Of a stretch of DNA of 64,000 nt, positions 27,233 through 35,560 are shown one piece after another. Position 1 is the first letter of the stretch; the number at the start of each line of letters is the position of its first letter. A model generated the notes under the pieces. The model worked only from the letters and a program-made list of their open reading frames with translations, ran no database searches and was not told where the DNA came from. Source of the stretch: an uncultured Eubacterium sp. (GTDB lineage: Bacteria > Bacillota > Clostridia > Lachnospirales > Lachnospiraceae); NCBI GenBank assembly GCA_947088865.1, contig CAMUHY010000002.1, positions 1 to 64,000 on the forward strand. Reading direction: 5' to 3'. Both the position numbers and the translations under genes were made by a program.

Positions 27233-28268
27233 ATAAACCAATCAATTTGTCTAAAATATCACCAAAAGACAATCCTGCTCCTTTCATCATATTGGGATAA
27301 CGGCTATGTGTTGTAAATCCTGGAATCGTATTCACCTCATTAAACACAATCTCATTTTTCTTTGTAAGAAACATATCCACCCTTGCAAATCCTGAACAAT
27401 CTAAAGCTTTATAGATAACTTTTGCCGTCTCTTGTATACGCTGTTGGGTATCTTTGTCAATTCTTGCAGGCATATGAATTTTTGATGACTGTAATGTATA
27501 TTTTTCAGTGAAATCAAAGAATCCGCCAGACAATTCAATTTCATCAACACGACCTACCATTAATTCATCTTTTCCCAATACAGCGCACCCTACTTCAAAA
27601 CCGTCAATGGCTTCTTCAACAATCACTTCATCATCATATTGGAAAGCATTTTCAACAGCCTTTTCAAGCTGTGCTTTTTCGCTTACTTTGGTTATGCCAA
27701 AAGAAGAACCTGAACGAATAGGCTTAACAAACAACGGATATGTTAAATCCTTATCAATCTTTAACAAAGCTTCTTGTTGTTCCCACTGTTTTAATGTAAT
27801 GCCTTTTGGAACGGCAATTCCCATCGCCTGCACTACAATATGCGCCCTGTCCTTATCCATACATAAAGCAGAACTCAGTGTGCCACAGCCCACAACAGGT
27901 ATGCCCGCCAATTCAAACAATCCCTGTAACGTTCCATCCTCTCCATTTTTTCCATGTAATACTGGAAATGCTAAATCAATCTTAATCCATTCACAATGTT
28001 CTTTGGAAAACTGTATTAACGATTTATCCAAACGGCTTTGTGATACGACTACCGGAAAAATATGTTCCGTCTCATTCATCCATGTGTTATCCTCAATATG
28101 GCTATATTCCCCTGTGTAGTGATACCACTCTCCTTCTCTTGTGATACCAATAGGAATAATCTCATACTTTTCTTTATCCATATTTTTTAAAACCGAATAT
28201 GCCGACTGTAAAGACACTTCATATTCTGTTGAATTTCCTCCAAAAAGAACAGCGATTCTCTTTTTCAT
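27225..28268 (-). CDS. vanG: VanG-type D-alanine--D-serine ligase
   Basis: A 347-residue ATP-grasp ligase with FGGNSTEYEVSLQSA near the N-terminus, HGKNGEDGTLQG, SALCMDKDRAH, and the omega-loop EKYTLQSSKI. The EKY triad is typical of the D-Ala-D-Ser ligases (VanC/E/G types), while D-Ala-D-lactate ligases have a different omega-loop. The order of motifs and many stretches match VanG as I remember it. GGAGG lies eight bases before the ATG. It joins D-Ala to D-Ser for low-affinity peptidoglycan precursors. A two-hairpin repeat lies just upstream (28269-28379). Confidence 0.96.
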   Translation of the reverse strand: MKKRIAVLFGGNSTEYEVSLQSAYSVLKNMDKEKYEIIPIGITREGEWYHYTGEYSHIEDNTWMNETEHIFPVVVSQSRLDKSLIQFSKEHCEWIKIDLAFPVLHGKNGEDGTLQGLFELAGIPVVGCGTLSSALCMDKDRAHIVVQAMGIAVPKGITLKQWEQQEALLKIDKDLTYPLFVKPIRSGSSFGITKVSEKAQLEKAVENAFQYDDEVIVEEAIDGFEVGCAVLGKDELMVGRVDEIELSGGFFDFTEKYTLQSSKIHMPARIDKDTQQRIQETAKVIYKALDCSGFARVDMFLTKKNEIVFNEVNTIPGFTTHSRYPNMMKGAGLSFGDILDKLIGLYE

Positions 28269-28379
28269 TTTTAACCTCCATGCTGCGACTGATTTTTAGG
28301 AGCAGCTAATGGTTCAAGTTTTTGCGCAGCAAAAAACTTGTTGATTGAAAATTTTAATTTTCAATTTTACTCCTCATTT
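28269..28379 (-). repeat. Two-hairpin intergenic repeat, copy between vanW and vanG
   Basis: CAAGTTTTTGC with GCAAAAAACTTG (28315-28340) and TTGAAAATT with ATTTTCAA (28345-28364) form two adjacent hairpins with the GCGCAG loop seen in related copies upstream of vanR and of the StiP gene. Paired bases differ between copies while the pairing is kept. Confidence 0.6.
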
Positions 28380-29198
28380 CTATTTTTCTTCAATATAAAT
28401 ATCTTCTGGTAATTGATAGGCAATCTCACATTTATTGCTATACAATTTTTCACTTTCCGTATACTTAGAATATTTATCCTTTTTTAGACGATATACGCTA
28501 GCGGACTGATAAACTTTTTTATTTTTCCTAAAATAAGAAACATTTTTATTGTAAATTTCATACTCAAAATCTTCTGGTTTCTTAGAAAAAATAGAGCCAT
28601 ACATAAATTCATCATCAAAATCAATTTTAATCTGAAATGTATTATCGGTTGTATTTTTCACTTTTAAGTCAAGCCATCCTTCACTTATTGTCGCGTCAAT
28701 TCCAGCCGGCAAATCAGGCGTTGTTGAAGGAAAGGATACCGTTGAATGACAATGCCTTTCTGTAATGGTCATTGGTGTGTGAAGAAACAGCCAAAACAGC
28801 ATATTGCTCAACTGGCATAAACCTCCTCCATAATCGCCAACAATCTTGCCTTCAACAAAATTCAATCCATCTTTATATGGTATTTTTTTATCTGCTGATT
28901 TAACAAGCCGCCAAAATGAAAATGTTTCATTCGGTTTAATCACAATATGATTAATTGTTTTGGAAGCTAACTTTAAATTGTGGACTTTATTTAATTGAAA
29001 TTTCATATCAAATCCACTATTTTGATTTAATAACAATGAAGTTGTATCACAAACTTTATATGGTAAAAACTTCTTTGACATTTCCTTTGCATATTTATTT
29101 CTGTCAAAGTGCATTTTTAAATAAAAAAATGTTTTCCTCTGCCATTTTCTTATAGGAAGCAAAAAAGGAAATACTTGTGTTAAACGTTTTCTGGACAT
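28380..29198 (-). CDS. vanW: VanW-family protein of the vanG-type cluster
   Basis: A 272-residue protein with the VanW core: PNETFSFWRLV, EGKIVGDYGGGLCQLSNMLFWLFL, ERHCHSTVSFPSTTPDLPAG. VanW is found in vanB and vanG operons; its role in resistance is not established. No signal peptide is seen. The start at 29198 is chosen because GGAGG lies seven bases before it, inside an upstream in-frame ATG that would otherwise be the longest start. It is the first gene after the predicted VanR-controlled promoter and leads vanG-vanXY-vanT. Confidence 0.92.
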   Translation of the reverse strand: MSRKRLTQVFPFLLPIRKWQRKTFFYLKMHFDRNKYAKEMSKKFLPYKVCDTTSLLLNQNSGFDMKFQLNKVHNLKLASKTINHIVIKPNETFSFWRLVKSADKKIPYKDGLNFVEGKIVGDYGGGLCQLSNMLFWLFLHTPMTITERHCHSTVSFPSTTPDLPAGIDATISEGWLDLKVKNTTDNTFQIKIDFDDEFMYGSIFSKKPEDFEYEIYNKNVSYFRKNKKVYQSASVYRLKKDKYSKYTESEKLYSNKCEIAYQLPEDIYIEEK

Positions 29199-29218
29199 AA
29201 AATCCTCCATTCCGAAGA

Positions 29219-29262
29219 GTAGCGTAGGAAAAATAACCGCATTAGCATTATTTTTCTTCCTT
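29219..29262 (-). promoter_or_regulatory. Second leader hairpin immediately upstream of vanW
   Basis: GGAAAAATAA and TTATTTTTC pair around an 11-base loop just before the vanW ribosome-binding site. It could influence initiation or be the remnant of a second terminator. Confidence 0.4.
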
Positions 29263-29272
29263 TATTAGACAA

Positions 29273-29329
29273 TAAAAAATATTCTTGTTATTGCCACAAT
29301 TATTGTAGCAATAACAAGAATATTTTTTC
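29273..29329 (-). terminator. Perfect 21-bp hairpin between vanS and vanW
   Basis: AAAAAATATTCTTGTTATTGC pairs without mismatch with its complement across a short loop, and six T follow on the minus strand. It would stop vanRS transcripts. It also lies downstream of the predicted VanR promoter, so it is in the leader of vanW. Confidence 0.8.
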
Positions 29330-29345
29330 TCTATTTACTTATAAA

Positions 29346-29408
29346 ATTTTACACTGTTTTTCTATTAAATTTCTTATTTTTTCTATCTAATTTCTTACGA
29401 TTTTCTTA
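29346..29408 (-). promoter_or_regulatory. Predicted VanR operator and promoter of vanW-vanG-vanXY-vanT
   Basis: On the minus strand, direct repeats run with 10-11 base period: TAAGAAAATCG (29408-29398), TAAGAAATTAG (29397-29387), ATAGAAAAAA, TAAGAAATTTA (29376-29366), ATAGAAAAAC. A TAAAAT (29351-29346) or TATAAG (29343-29338) is placed as a -10. This is the layout of activator sites for OmpR/PhoB-type regulators such as VanR. It overlaps the vanS end region by position only. Confidence 0.7.
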
Positions 29409-29419
29409 CAAAGCGTCAT

Positions 29420-30538
29420 TTACATATTGGGAAGTATAACCTCAAACTCTATCCATTCATTTTCACTCGTGGCACAAATCGTTCCATGATGAAGCTCTAC
29501 TATTTTTTTTGAGATGGCAAGACCTAAGCCCGCTCCTCCATTATCACTGCTTCTGGCGGAATCCAAACGATAAAACTGCTCAAATATCTGATTTAGTTTT
29601 TCCTTTGGAATCGTATATCCATGATTCATAAACTTAATTACCAATTTTCCATTGCTCTCAAAAGATGTAATTGTTATATTGGAATTATTAAAGCTGTAAA
29701 AATACGCATTTCTTAAAAGATTGTCAAATACTCTCTGTATTTTATCAGCATCACAAGTCAACATCATATCATTTTTTACATTTAATGTACAACTTAAATT
29801 TTTCTCTTTTAGTATTGGATTAAATTCATAGACTAATTGCTCTAACAGACGTGTTAAATTAATTCTACTATACTGTAACGTTATATTGGATAAATTAAAT
29901 CGTGCAATTTCAAAAAATTCATTGATTAAATCTTCCAATCGCTCCGCTTTATTTAATGTAATGCCAAGATATTTTTTCTGAAGTTCAGACGATATTTGTT
30001 CTTCATCATATAATAAATTTAGATATCCAATAACCGATGCAAGCGGTGTTTTTAAATCATGGGCAAGATAGACAATCAAATCATTTTTATTTTGTTCTGC
30101 TAACTGCATATCCATTTTTTGCTTTTCTATGGCATGTTTAATTGTATTCATCTTTTTTTCTATCACCAACAACTCTGGTGATAAAGCAACATCATCAATA
30201 TTTTCTTTAGCCAACAAATCAATACTATTATTAATTTCCATAAAATAATGGATAAAACTATTGATATACATGCGAAATATTATAAAAAACACAAAAATCA
30301 TTGCTATTACAAAAATCAATTCTTGATAATTGCGAATCGTTCTATCATAAAAATAAACGGCATTATTATAATCCAAATTAAAAATATGCTGAAAAATCTT
30401 AACCATCCAATTGGCAAAATTTCCTTTTAAAAGCAACGCATATAACAAATAAACGGATAAAACCGAAATTAGTATCATGAAAATTGTCTGCAACATGATT
30501 TTTGATTTAAACTGACGAAAATAATCTCTATCATCCAT
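29420..30538 (-). CDS. vanS: VanS, membrane sensor histidine kinase
   Basis: A 372-residue kinase with two transmembrane helices (about 22-42 and 72-95) flanking a short extracytoplasmic loop, the H-box HDLKTPLASVIGYLNLL, the N-box (IQRVFDNLLRNAYFY) and the G-box GGAGLGLAISKKIVELH. VanS phosphorylates or dephosphorylates VanR in response to glycopeptide. The ATG at 30538 lies four bases after the vanR stop; a TTG nine codons upstream that overlaps vanR is an alternative start. The small extracytoplasmic part is like VanS of vanB/vanG clusters. Confidence 0.92.
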   Translation of the reverse strand: MDDRDYFRQFKSKIMLQTIFMILISVLSVYLLYALLLKGNFANWMVKIFQHIFNLDYNNAVYFYDRTIRNYQELIFVIAMIFVFFIIFRMYINSFIHYFMEINNSIDLLAKENIDDVALSPELLVIEKKMNTIKHAIEKQKMDMQLAEQNKNDLIVYLAHDLKTPLASVIGYLNLLYDEEQISSELQKKYLGITLNKAERLEDLINEFFEIARFNLSNITLQYSRINLTRLLEQLVYEFNPILKEKNLSCTLNVKNDMMLTCDADKIQRVFDNLLRNAYFYSFNNSNITITSFESNGKLVIKFMNHGYTIPKEKLNQIFEQFYRLDSARSSDNGGAGLGLAISKKIVELHHGTICATSENEWIEFEVILPNM

Positions 30539-30542
30539 ATTT

Positions 30543-31244
30543 TTATTTTTCAATGGTATATCCAACTCCCCAGACTGTTTTTATAAATTTTGGCTTTTTT
30601 GCAGGCTCTCCCAGTTTTTCTCTCAAACGCCCTATATGAGCCATCACTGTATTGTTATTATTAAAATATTTTTCTCCCCAGACTGCCTCAAACAATTCTT
30701 CAGAAGATACAACATTTCCCTGACGCTCACACAAATACCAAAGAATTGAAAACTCAATTGGTGTCAATTGCAGTTCTTTTCCAAACAGACAACATTTATG
30801 ATTTTTATTATTAATCAACAATCCTCTAATATCATACTCTATAATTTTATCAGATTCTTTCTCAACACTTTTATTATATCGCGTATATCGACGCAGTTGT
30901 GTCTTTACCCGCGCCACTACTTCCAATGGATTAAATGGCTTTGTTATATAATCGTCTGCTCCAAGTGTAAGCCCCATTATTTTATCTCCATCTTCCACCT
31001 TTGCCGTAAGCATAATAACAGGATAGTAATACTTTTCTCTTATTTTCTGGCAAATGTGAAATCCATCAATATCTGGAATCATAATATCAAGCAACGCCAA
31101 ATCCAGAGGGGTATTTTCAACACATTTCAACGCATCCGTTCCATTATAAAATTTATATACATTATATCCATCATTTTTAAGATACACTTCAATTAAATCA
31201 GCAATTTCTTTTTCATCATCCACAACTAAAATATTTTCGTTCAT
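30543..31244 (-). CDS. vanR: VanR, OmpR-family response regulator
   Basis: A 233-residue regulator. The receiver domain has VVDDEKEI, the phospho-acceptor Asp in LLDIMIPDIDGF and the Lys in DYITKPFNPLEVVARV; the C-terminal winged helix has the recognition segment around NTVMAHIGRLREKLG and KTVWGVGYTIEK at the end. When phosphorylated it should activate the vanW promoter at 29346-29408. The ATG at 31244 is used because GAGG sits six bases upstream; the ATG four codons earlier overlaps that site. No VanR box was seen upstream of vanR itself, which suggests that vanRS is not strongly autoregulated. Confidence 0.93.
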   Translation of the reverse strand: MNENILVVDDEKEIADLIEVYLKNDGYNVYKFYNGTDALKCVENTPLDLALLDIMIPDIDGFHICQKIREKYYYPVIMLTAKVEDGDKIMGLTLGADDYITKPFNPLEVVARVKTQLRRYTRYNKSVEKESDKIIEYDIRGLLINNKNHKCCLFGKELQLTPIEFSILWYLCERQGNVVSSEELFEAVWGEKYFNNNNTVMAHIGRLREKLGEPAKKPKFIKTVWGVGYTIEK

Positions 31245-31256
31245 TTTAATCCTCAT

Positions 31257-31344
31257 TCCTGAGCTGTTTTTTGCTCATAAGCAACTTTGTGTCAAGCAAT
31301 GCGCAGACACAAATTGCTGTGTGAAAAATTTATTTTTCACACTA
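31257..31344 (-). repeat. Two-hairpin intergenic repeat, copy upstream of vanR
   Basis: TTTGTGTC with GACACAAA (31286-31313) and GTGTGAAAAAT with ATTTTTCACAC (31319-31341) form adjacent hairpins, and GAGC/GCTC a third near the vanR start. The 35 bases from 31282 to 31316 match 48665-48699 with one difference. Confidence 0.75.
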
Positions 31345-32148
31345 TTACTCCAGATATTTTACAATATATTCTAATATTTCATCAGATAATGGTCTTTTTT
31401 CAGGCATAATAATAAAATCCTTTGATAAATTGTACTTATCTGCCAATTGTTTTGGTGCAAATGCAATATCTGCCGCTTGCAGCATGGATATATCAAACTC
31501 ACTATCACCCGCAGCTAAAATCTTTTTTCCCTCTATGTAACGCCTCAATCTTTTTATCGATTCGCCTTTTCTAAGTGTCTTTGGAACGACATAAATTTTA
31601 TTATGATTATTCAATACATCAACAACGCTTAAATCAATCTGTTTTTTTAATTTGCACACAACCTCTTCAGGCTTGACACATTTTGTAAATACAAATAAAT
31701 TGCGAATAAATCGCAGTTCAAATATTCTCCGTTTATCACACTCAAGCAGATTGAACGCCTTTTGCAATTCTGTCTTGGCACTCTGAATGGAAGCTAACGA
31801 TTGCTGATACCAACGCTTATTTTCTTTTCCATTTTCCAGCATAATTCCCCCATTGCACACAAGCGCATAGGGGAGAACGCCCAACCCTAAATCAATGCGG
31901 TTATATTGTTCAAGTGTCCTTGTTGTCACTGGAACAAGCAGCATTTTTTTCGCCACTTGTTTCAGTAAACAATAAGTTTTTTTAGTCATATATGAGACTT
32001 CTCTTCCTTGATATATCTCAATATTTACTTTATCGACACCAATATCATGCTTATAGGAAAAAATAATCGTATTATCTAAATCTGTAAAAAAAATTTCATT
32101 TTTCAACGATTGCCATTTTTCAATACTTTTATTTTTAACACTTTCCAT
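31345..32148 (-). CDS. HAD-family hydrolase of the Ter cluster
   Basis: A 267-residue HAD phosphatase with motif I FFTDLDNTII, motif II VPVTTR and the acidic motif AAGDSEFDISML, with a cap domain in between similar to Cof/MPGP-type phosphatases. HAD phosphatases accompany Ter gene clusters and are thought to act in synthesis of a nucleoside-like compound. It is the last gene of a co-directional run starting at the trypsin-like protease and follows the ATPase by 13 bases. The exact substrate cannot be told. Confidence 0.88.
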   Translation of the reverse strand: MESVKNKSIEKWQSLKNEIFFTDLDNTIIFSYKHDIGVDKVNIEIYQGREVSYMTKKTYCLLKQVAKKMLLVPVTTRTLEQYNRIDLGLGVLPYALVCNGGIMLENGKENKRWYQQSLASIQSAKTELQKAFNLLECDKRRIFELRFIRNLFVFTKCVKPEEVVCKLKKQIDLSVVDVLNNHNKIYVVPKTLRKGESIKRLRRYIEGKKILAAGDSEFDISMLQAADIAFAPKQLADKYNLSKDFIIMPEKRPLSDEILEYIVKYLE

Positions 32149-32161
32149 TATTGAATGATTT

Positions 32162-34843
32162 TTAATTTGATTTGCTGCTGCCTGTAACTAATTTTCTAAG
32201 CATATCCACTGGAATCATCGTCACAGATAACAGAACAACTGCTATCCAGCCCCCAATACCAAAAGGAACACAACTAAACATATTGCCAATCCATGTAAAT
32301 ACATCCAAAGGAATCAATCCCGCATTAACAATTACTGCCTGTATTAAAATAATGGCAAAAAATACTTTCAAAAATCCTGTATTTTCATTTAACCTTGAAA
32401 AGATTGCAAATCCGTCATCACGCACATTAAATCCATTAAACAGCGCACTTACAATAAATAATACAAAATATCCTGTCAAATGCTGTGCTTCATTATAAGC
32501 AGTTCCTTTACCGAACAAATCTTTAATAAACGGCGCTTTCAAGTAGACAAAGCTCACTATTGTCAGCCATAGTCCCATAATAACAATCTGTGTCATCATC
32601 TGTTTGCTGATAATACTCTCATCTCTTCTTCTAGGCTTTTCTTTCATATATTTTTCTAATGCTGGCTCATTTCCAAGCATAATTGCACCTAGACTATCCA
32701 TTACCAAATTGACAAACAGCAAATGCGTTACCTTCAATGGTTCTTCCACGCCAAAAAATGGTGCGATTGCACTTACAATAACGGCTGCCACATTAATAAC
32801 CAACTGAAATTTACAAAACTTTAAAATATTGTGATAAATCGTTCTTCCATATAAAATAGCATCTTTTATCGATTTAAAATTATCGTCAAGAATAACAATT
32901 TTTCCAGCTTCCTTTGCAGCTTCTGTTCCGCTTCCCATAGCAAATCCGACATCGGCACGCTTTAACGCTGGAGAGTCATTAACACCATCTCCTGTCATAC
33001 CGACAACTAAATTCATCTCCTGACAAAGACGAACCATTCTTGACTTATCGGTTGGCAGCGCTCTTGCAATCACTCGAATTTGTGGAATAATTTTCTTTAC
33101 TTCATCATCAGACATTTCATTTAACTGTGCCGATGACAATGCTTTTTCATCATTATTTTTGAGAAGTCCCGCATCTTTTGCTATTGCTATTGCTGTTTCA
33201 AGTCGGTCGCCTGTAATCATAACAACTTGAATACCCGCTTCCTGTACCTCTCGGATAGCCTCTTTTGCCTCTGGTCTAACATCATCACGGATACCGACAA
33301 AACCAATAATAACAATATCGTCATTAATTGTATTTTCGACAAGACTCTTTTCAGAGTATCCAAACGCCAAAACACGCATAGCTTTTGAAGCCAATTCATC
33401 AATCTTTCTGTTCAATACAGCTTTATCTAATGTTTTAACCTCACCATTTTCATCTAAATACTTTGTCGCTTTTGCTAATAATCGTTCGGGTGCGCCTTTG
33501 TAAAATACCTTTCCAAGATTATCAATGCGCGCTTGACTAAACTTATTGGATGAATTAAAGCTTTGCTGTGCCGTCACAACATACTCTTTATTGGCTCCAA
33601 GCGCTTGAAATGTCGATTCTCCTATAAATTTCATCAATGCTTGGTCGGTTGCATTTCCGCCAATTACTTTATGGGAAGAATCAAACATAGACTGTGTATT
33701 TTTGCCAATTGCCAAATCAACCAAGCCTTTTACTTTGCTGTGCTTACTTAAATCAGGTATATTGATTGAATTTCCATCGGCTAAAAAGAAATCAACAACT
33801 TCCAGTTTACCTTTTGTAATCGTTCCTGTCTTATCGCTGAATAATATATTTAATGAGCCAGCAGTCTCAATTCCTTCTGCCTTACGAACCAACACATTAT
33901 GACTTAACATCTTGCTTGTATTTTGCATTAAAACCAGCGAAATCATCAATGGGAGTCCCTCTGGCACTGCGCATACAATAATAACAACCGCAAGGGAAAC
34001 CGCCTCAATAATATCCTTTACTACCTCTCCTGCACCAATGGCAAAATAAGGTTGTATTCCGCCTGCTTTAACAATAAAGTATACAAAATACAATACTGCA
34101 ATAACGATAGCGCCAATATATCCAAATGTAGAAATTTGTTTTGCTAATTTTGCAAGCTTTACCTTCAATGGGGAGTCTGGCTCACTCTCTTGCATCTCTT
34201 CTGCCATCTTGCCCATCATTGTCTTTAAACCAACTTTTCTTACATCTAATATACCTTCTCCATCAAATACAACAGCTCCGCGAAACAGCGAATGTTTGTC
34301 AACAAAAGTATCGCCCGTAATATCGTCTGCTAACTGAAAACTCTCGTCCGCCTGTGTTTTTTTGCATTCTTCAGCCTCACCGTTCAATGCAGAATTGTCT
34401 ACTCTCAATGAGCCTTCTACTAAAATTCCATCGGCTGGAATCTTATCGCCTGATTGCAATAAAACCTTATCGCCAACAACGACATCATCAACATCAATAA
34501 CCGTTACAACGCCATTTCGATACACTTTACATTTATCTTTTTCCGTGCTGTCCTTTAATTCACGATACTTTGTATCGCTTGCAACACCTGTTTTTGCAGA
34601 TACAAACGCCACAATAAAAATGGCTATAATGGTGCCTAATGGCTCATAGATTTCTGCGTATCCAAAGCAAAACATTACAATCATTAATGCTGCAATTGCT
34701 AACAATATTCGTATCATTGGGTCGCTAAATGTTTCTTTAAACTCCTCCCAAAACGTGGTAGGTTCGGAATCTGGAATCACATTGGAACCATACTGTTCTC
34801 TGGATTTTTCGACCTCTTTGTCTGTCAGTCCGTTAAACTTCAT
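32162..34843 (-). CDS. P2-type calcium-transporting ATPase
   Basis: An 893-residue P-type ATPase with DKTGTITKG (phosphorylated Asp), the TGDRLETA hinge, MTGDGVNDSPALKRADVG, the actuator loop NGEAEE, and ten transmembrane helices. The membrane motif CAVPEGLPLMISLVL and the NLVMDSLGAIML segment in the sixth transmembrane helix supply residues of a single calcium site as in PMCA-type (P2B) pumps. It is expected to export Ca2+. In this cluster it is next to TerD proteins, which bind Ca2+ through paired acidic loops. GGAG precedes the ATG by eight bases. The order ATPase then HAD suggests co-transcription. Confidence 0.93.
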   Translation of the reverse strand: MKFNGLTDKEVEKSREQYGSNVIPDSEPTTFWEEFKETFSDPMIRILLAIAALMIVMFCFGYAEIYEPLGTIIAIFIVAFVSAKTGVASDTKYRELKDSTEKDKCKVYRNGVVTVIDVDDVVVGDKVLLQSGDKIPADGILVEGSLRVDNSALNGEAEECKKTQADESFQLADDITGDTFVDKHSLFRGAVVFDGEGILDVRKVGLKTMMGKMAEEMQESEPDSPLKVKLAKLAKQISTFGYIGAIVIAVLYFVYFIVKAGGIQPYFAIGAGEVVKDIIEAVSLAVVIIVCAVPEGLPLMISLVLMQNTSKMLSHNVLVRKAEGIETAGSLNILFSDKTGTITKGKLEVVDFFLADGNSINIPDLSKHSKVKGLVDLAIGKNTQSMFDSSHKVIGGNATDQALMKFIGESTFQALGANKEYVVTAQQSFNSSNKFSQARIDNLGKVFYKGAPERLLAKATKYLDENGEVKTLDKAVLNRKIDELASKAMRVLAFGYSEKSLVENTINDDIVIIGFVGIRDDVRPEAKEAIREVQEAGIQVVMITGDRLETAIAIAKDAGLLKNNDEKALSSAQLNEMSDDEVKKIIPQIRVIARALPTDKSRMVRLCQEMNLVVGMTGDGVNDSPALKRADVGFAMGSGTEAAKEAGKIVILDDNFKSIKDAILYGRTIYHNILKFCKFQLVINVAAVIVSAIAPFFGVEEPLKVTHLLFVNLVMDSLGAIMLGNEPALEKYMKEKPRRRDESIISKQMMTQIVIMGLWLTIVSFVYLKAPFIKDLFGKGTAYNEAQHLTGYFVLFIVSALFNGFNVRDDGFAIFSRLNENTGFLKVFFAIILIQAVIVNAGLIPLDVFTWIGNMFSCVPFGIGGWIAVVLLSVTMIPVDMLRKLVTGSSKSN

Positions 34844-34907
34844 AAATTATCTCCTTCATAATAATCCTCATTTTCGCGTTTTTTTACGCTAGTCAAGATG
34901 ATGTTAA

Positions 34908-34950
34908 ATTAAGGGAGAAACAAGTATTTTTGTCCTCCCTTGAATACTTC
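34908..34950 (-). terminator. Terminator-like hairpin between terD and the ATPase gene
   Basis: AAGGGAG pairs with CTCCCTT across a loop of about 20 bases. It lies shortly after the TerD stop at 34962 and is followed by an A/T-rich stretch without a strong T-run, so it may only reduce read-through. Confidence 0.5.
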
Positions 34951-34961
34951 ATCAAAAAATA

Positions 34962-35549
34962 CTATTCATATCTGCGAACAAGTTCTCCTATACTAGTATC
35001 ATTGGTACCTTGTCCTATTGCATTAAATTTCCACTCACCATTATATCTGTAAATTTCGCCAAAAATCATAGCCGTCATGCCAGAATAACTTTCTGTGAGA
35101 TTGTATTTACACATTTCTTGATTGTTATTTGTATCAACCAATCGGATAAACGCATTTTGAATCATACCAAAATGCTGCTTTCTCTGAACGGCTTGATAAA
35201 TATTTACTACAATAACAATCTTGTCATATTCCGCAGGGATATTTGCCAAATCAACAATAATTTGCTCATCGTCTCCCTCTCCGGCGCCCGTCAAATTATC
35301 TCCCATATGTTTTACGGTTCGTGAACGGTTTGCCAAATTTCCGAAATAGATAATATCTTCCTTTGCACACAACTTTCCATTCTTTAGTAAAATAGCGGAA
35401 GCATCGCAGTCAATCGCTTGTGCTTTACGAGAAAAAAAACCTTTGGAACGTTTTACTTCGTCCCAGCCAAGCCCCACAATCACTTTTGAAAGTCCCGCAT
35501 TATCTTTAGACAAATTTACTTTCTGCCCTTTTTGCAAACTTATAGACAT
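34962..35549 (-). CDS. terD: TerD-family tellurium-resistance/stress protein
   Basis: A 195-residue TerD-domain protein. Signature segments are VGLGWDEVKRSK, the acidic loop DCDASA, GDNLTGAGEGDDEQI and the C-terminal [16 protein letters not shown]. TerD proteins bind two Ca2+ through acidic loops; here the first loop is DCDAS rather than DLDAS, so one site may be weaker. It is one of three TerD-type genes in a row (34962-36766) with gaps of 11-21 bases. Confidence 0.93.
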   Translation of the reverse strand: MSISLQKGQKVNLSKDNAGLSKVIVGLGWDEVKRSKGFFSRKAQAIDCDASAILLKNGKLCAKEDIIYFGNLANRSRTVKHMGDNLTGAGEGDDEQIIVDLANIPAEYDKIVIVVNIYQAVQRKQHFGMIQNAFIRLVDTNNNQEMCKYNLTESYSGMTAMIFGEIYRYNGEWKFNAIGQGTNDTSIGELVRRYE

Positions 35550-35560
35550 CTTTTATGCCT

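Noticed and set aside
24268-31244. van cluster as cargo of the recombinase element
   Set aside because: The element ends near 6440, about 18 kb of housekeeping genes lie between, and no second element end is seen near the cluster.
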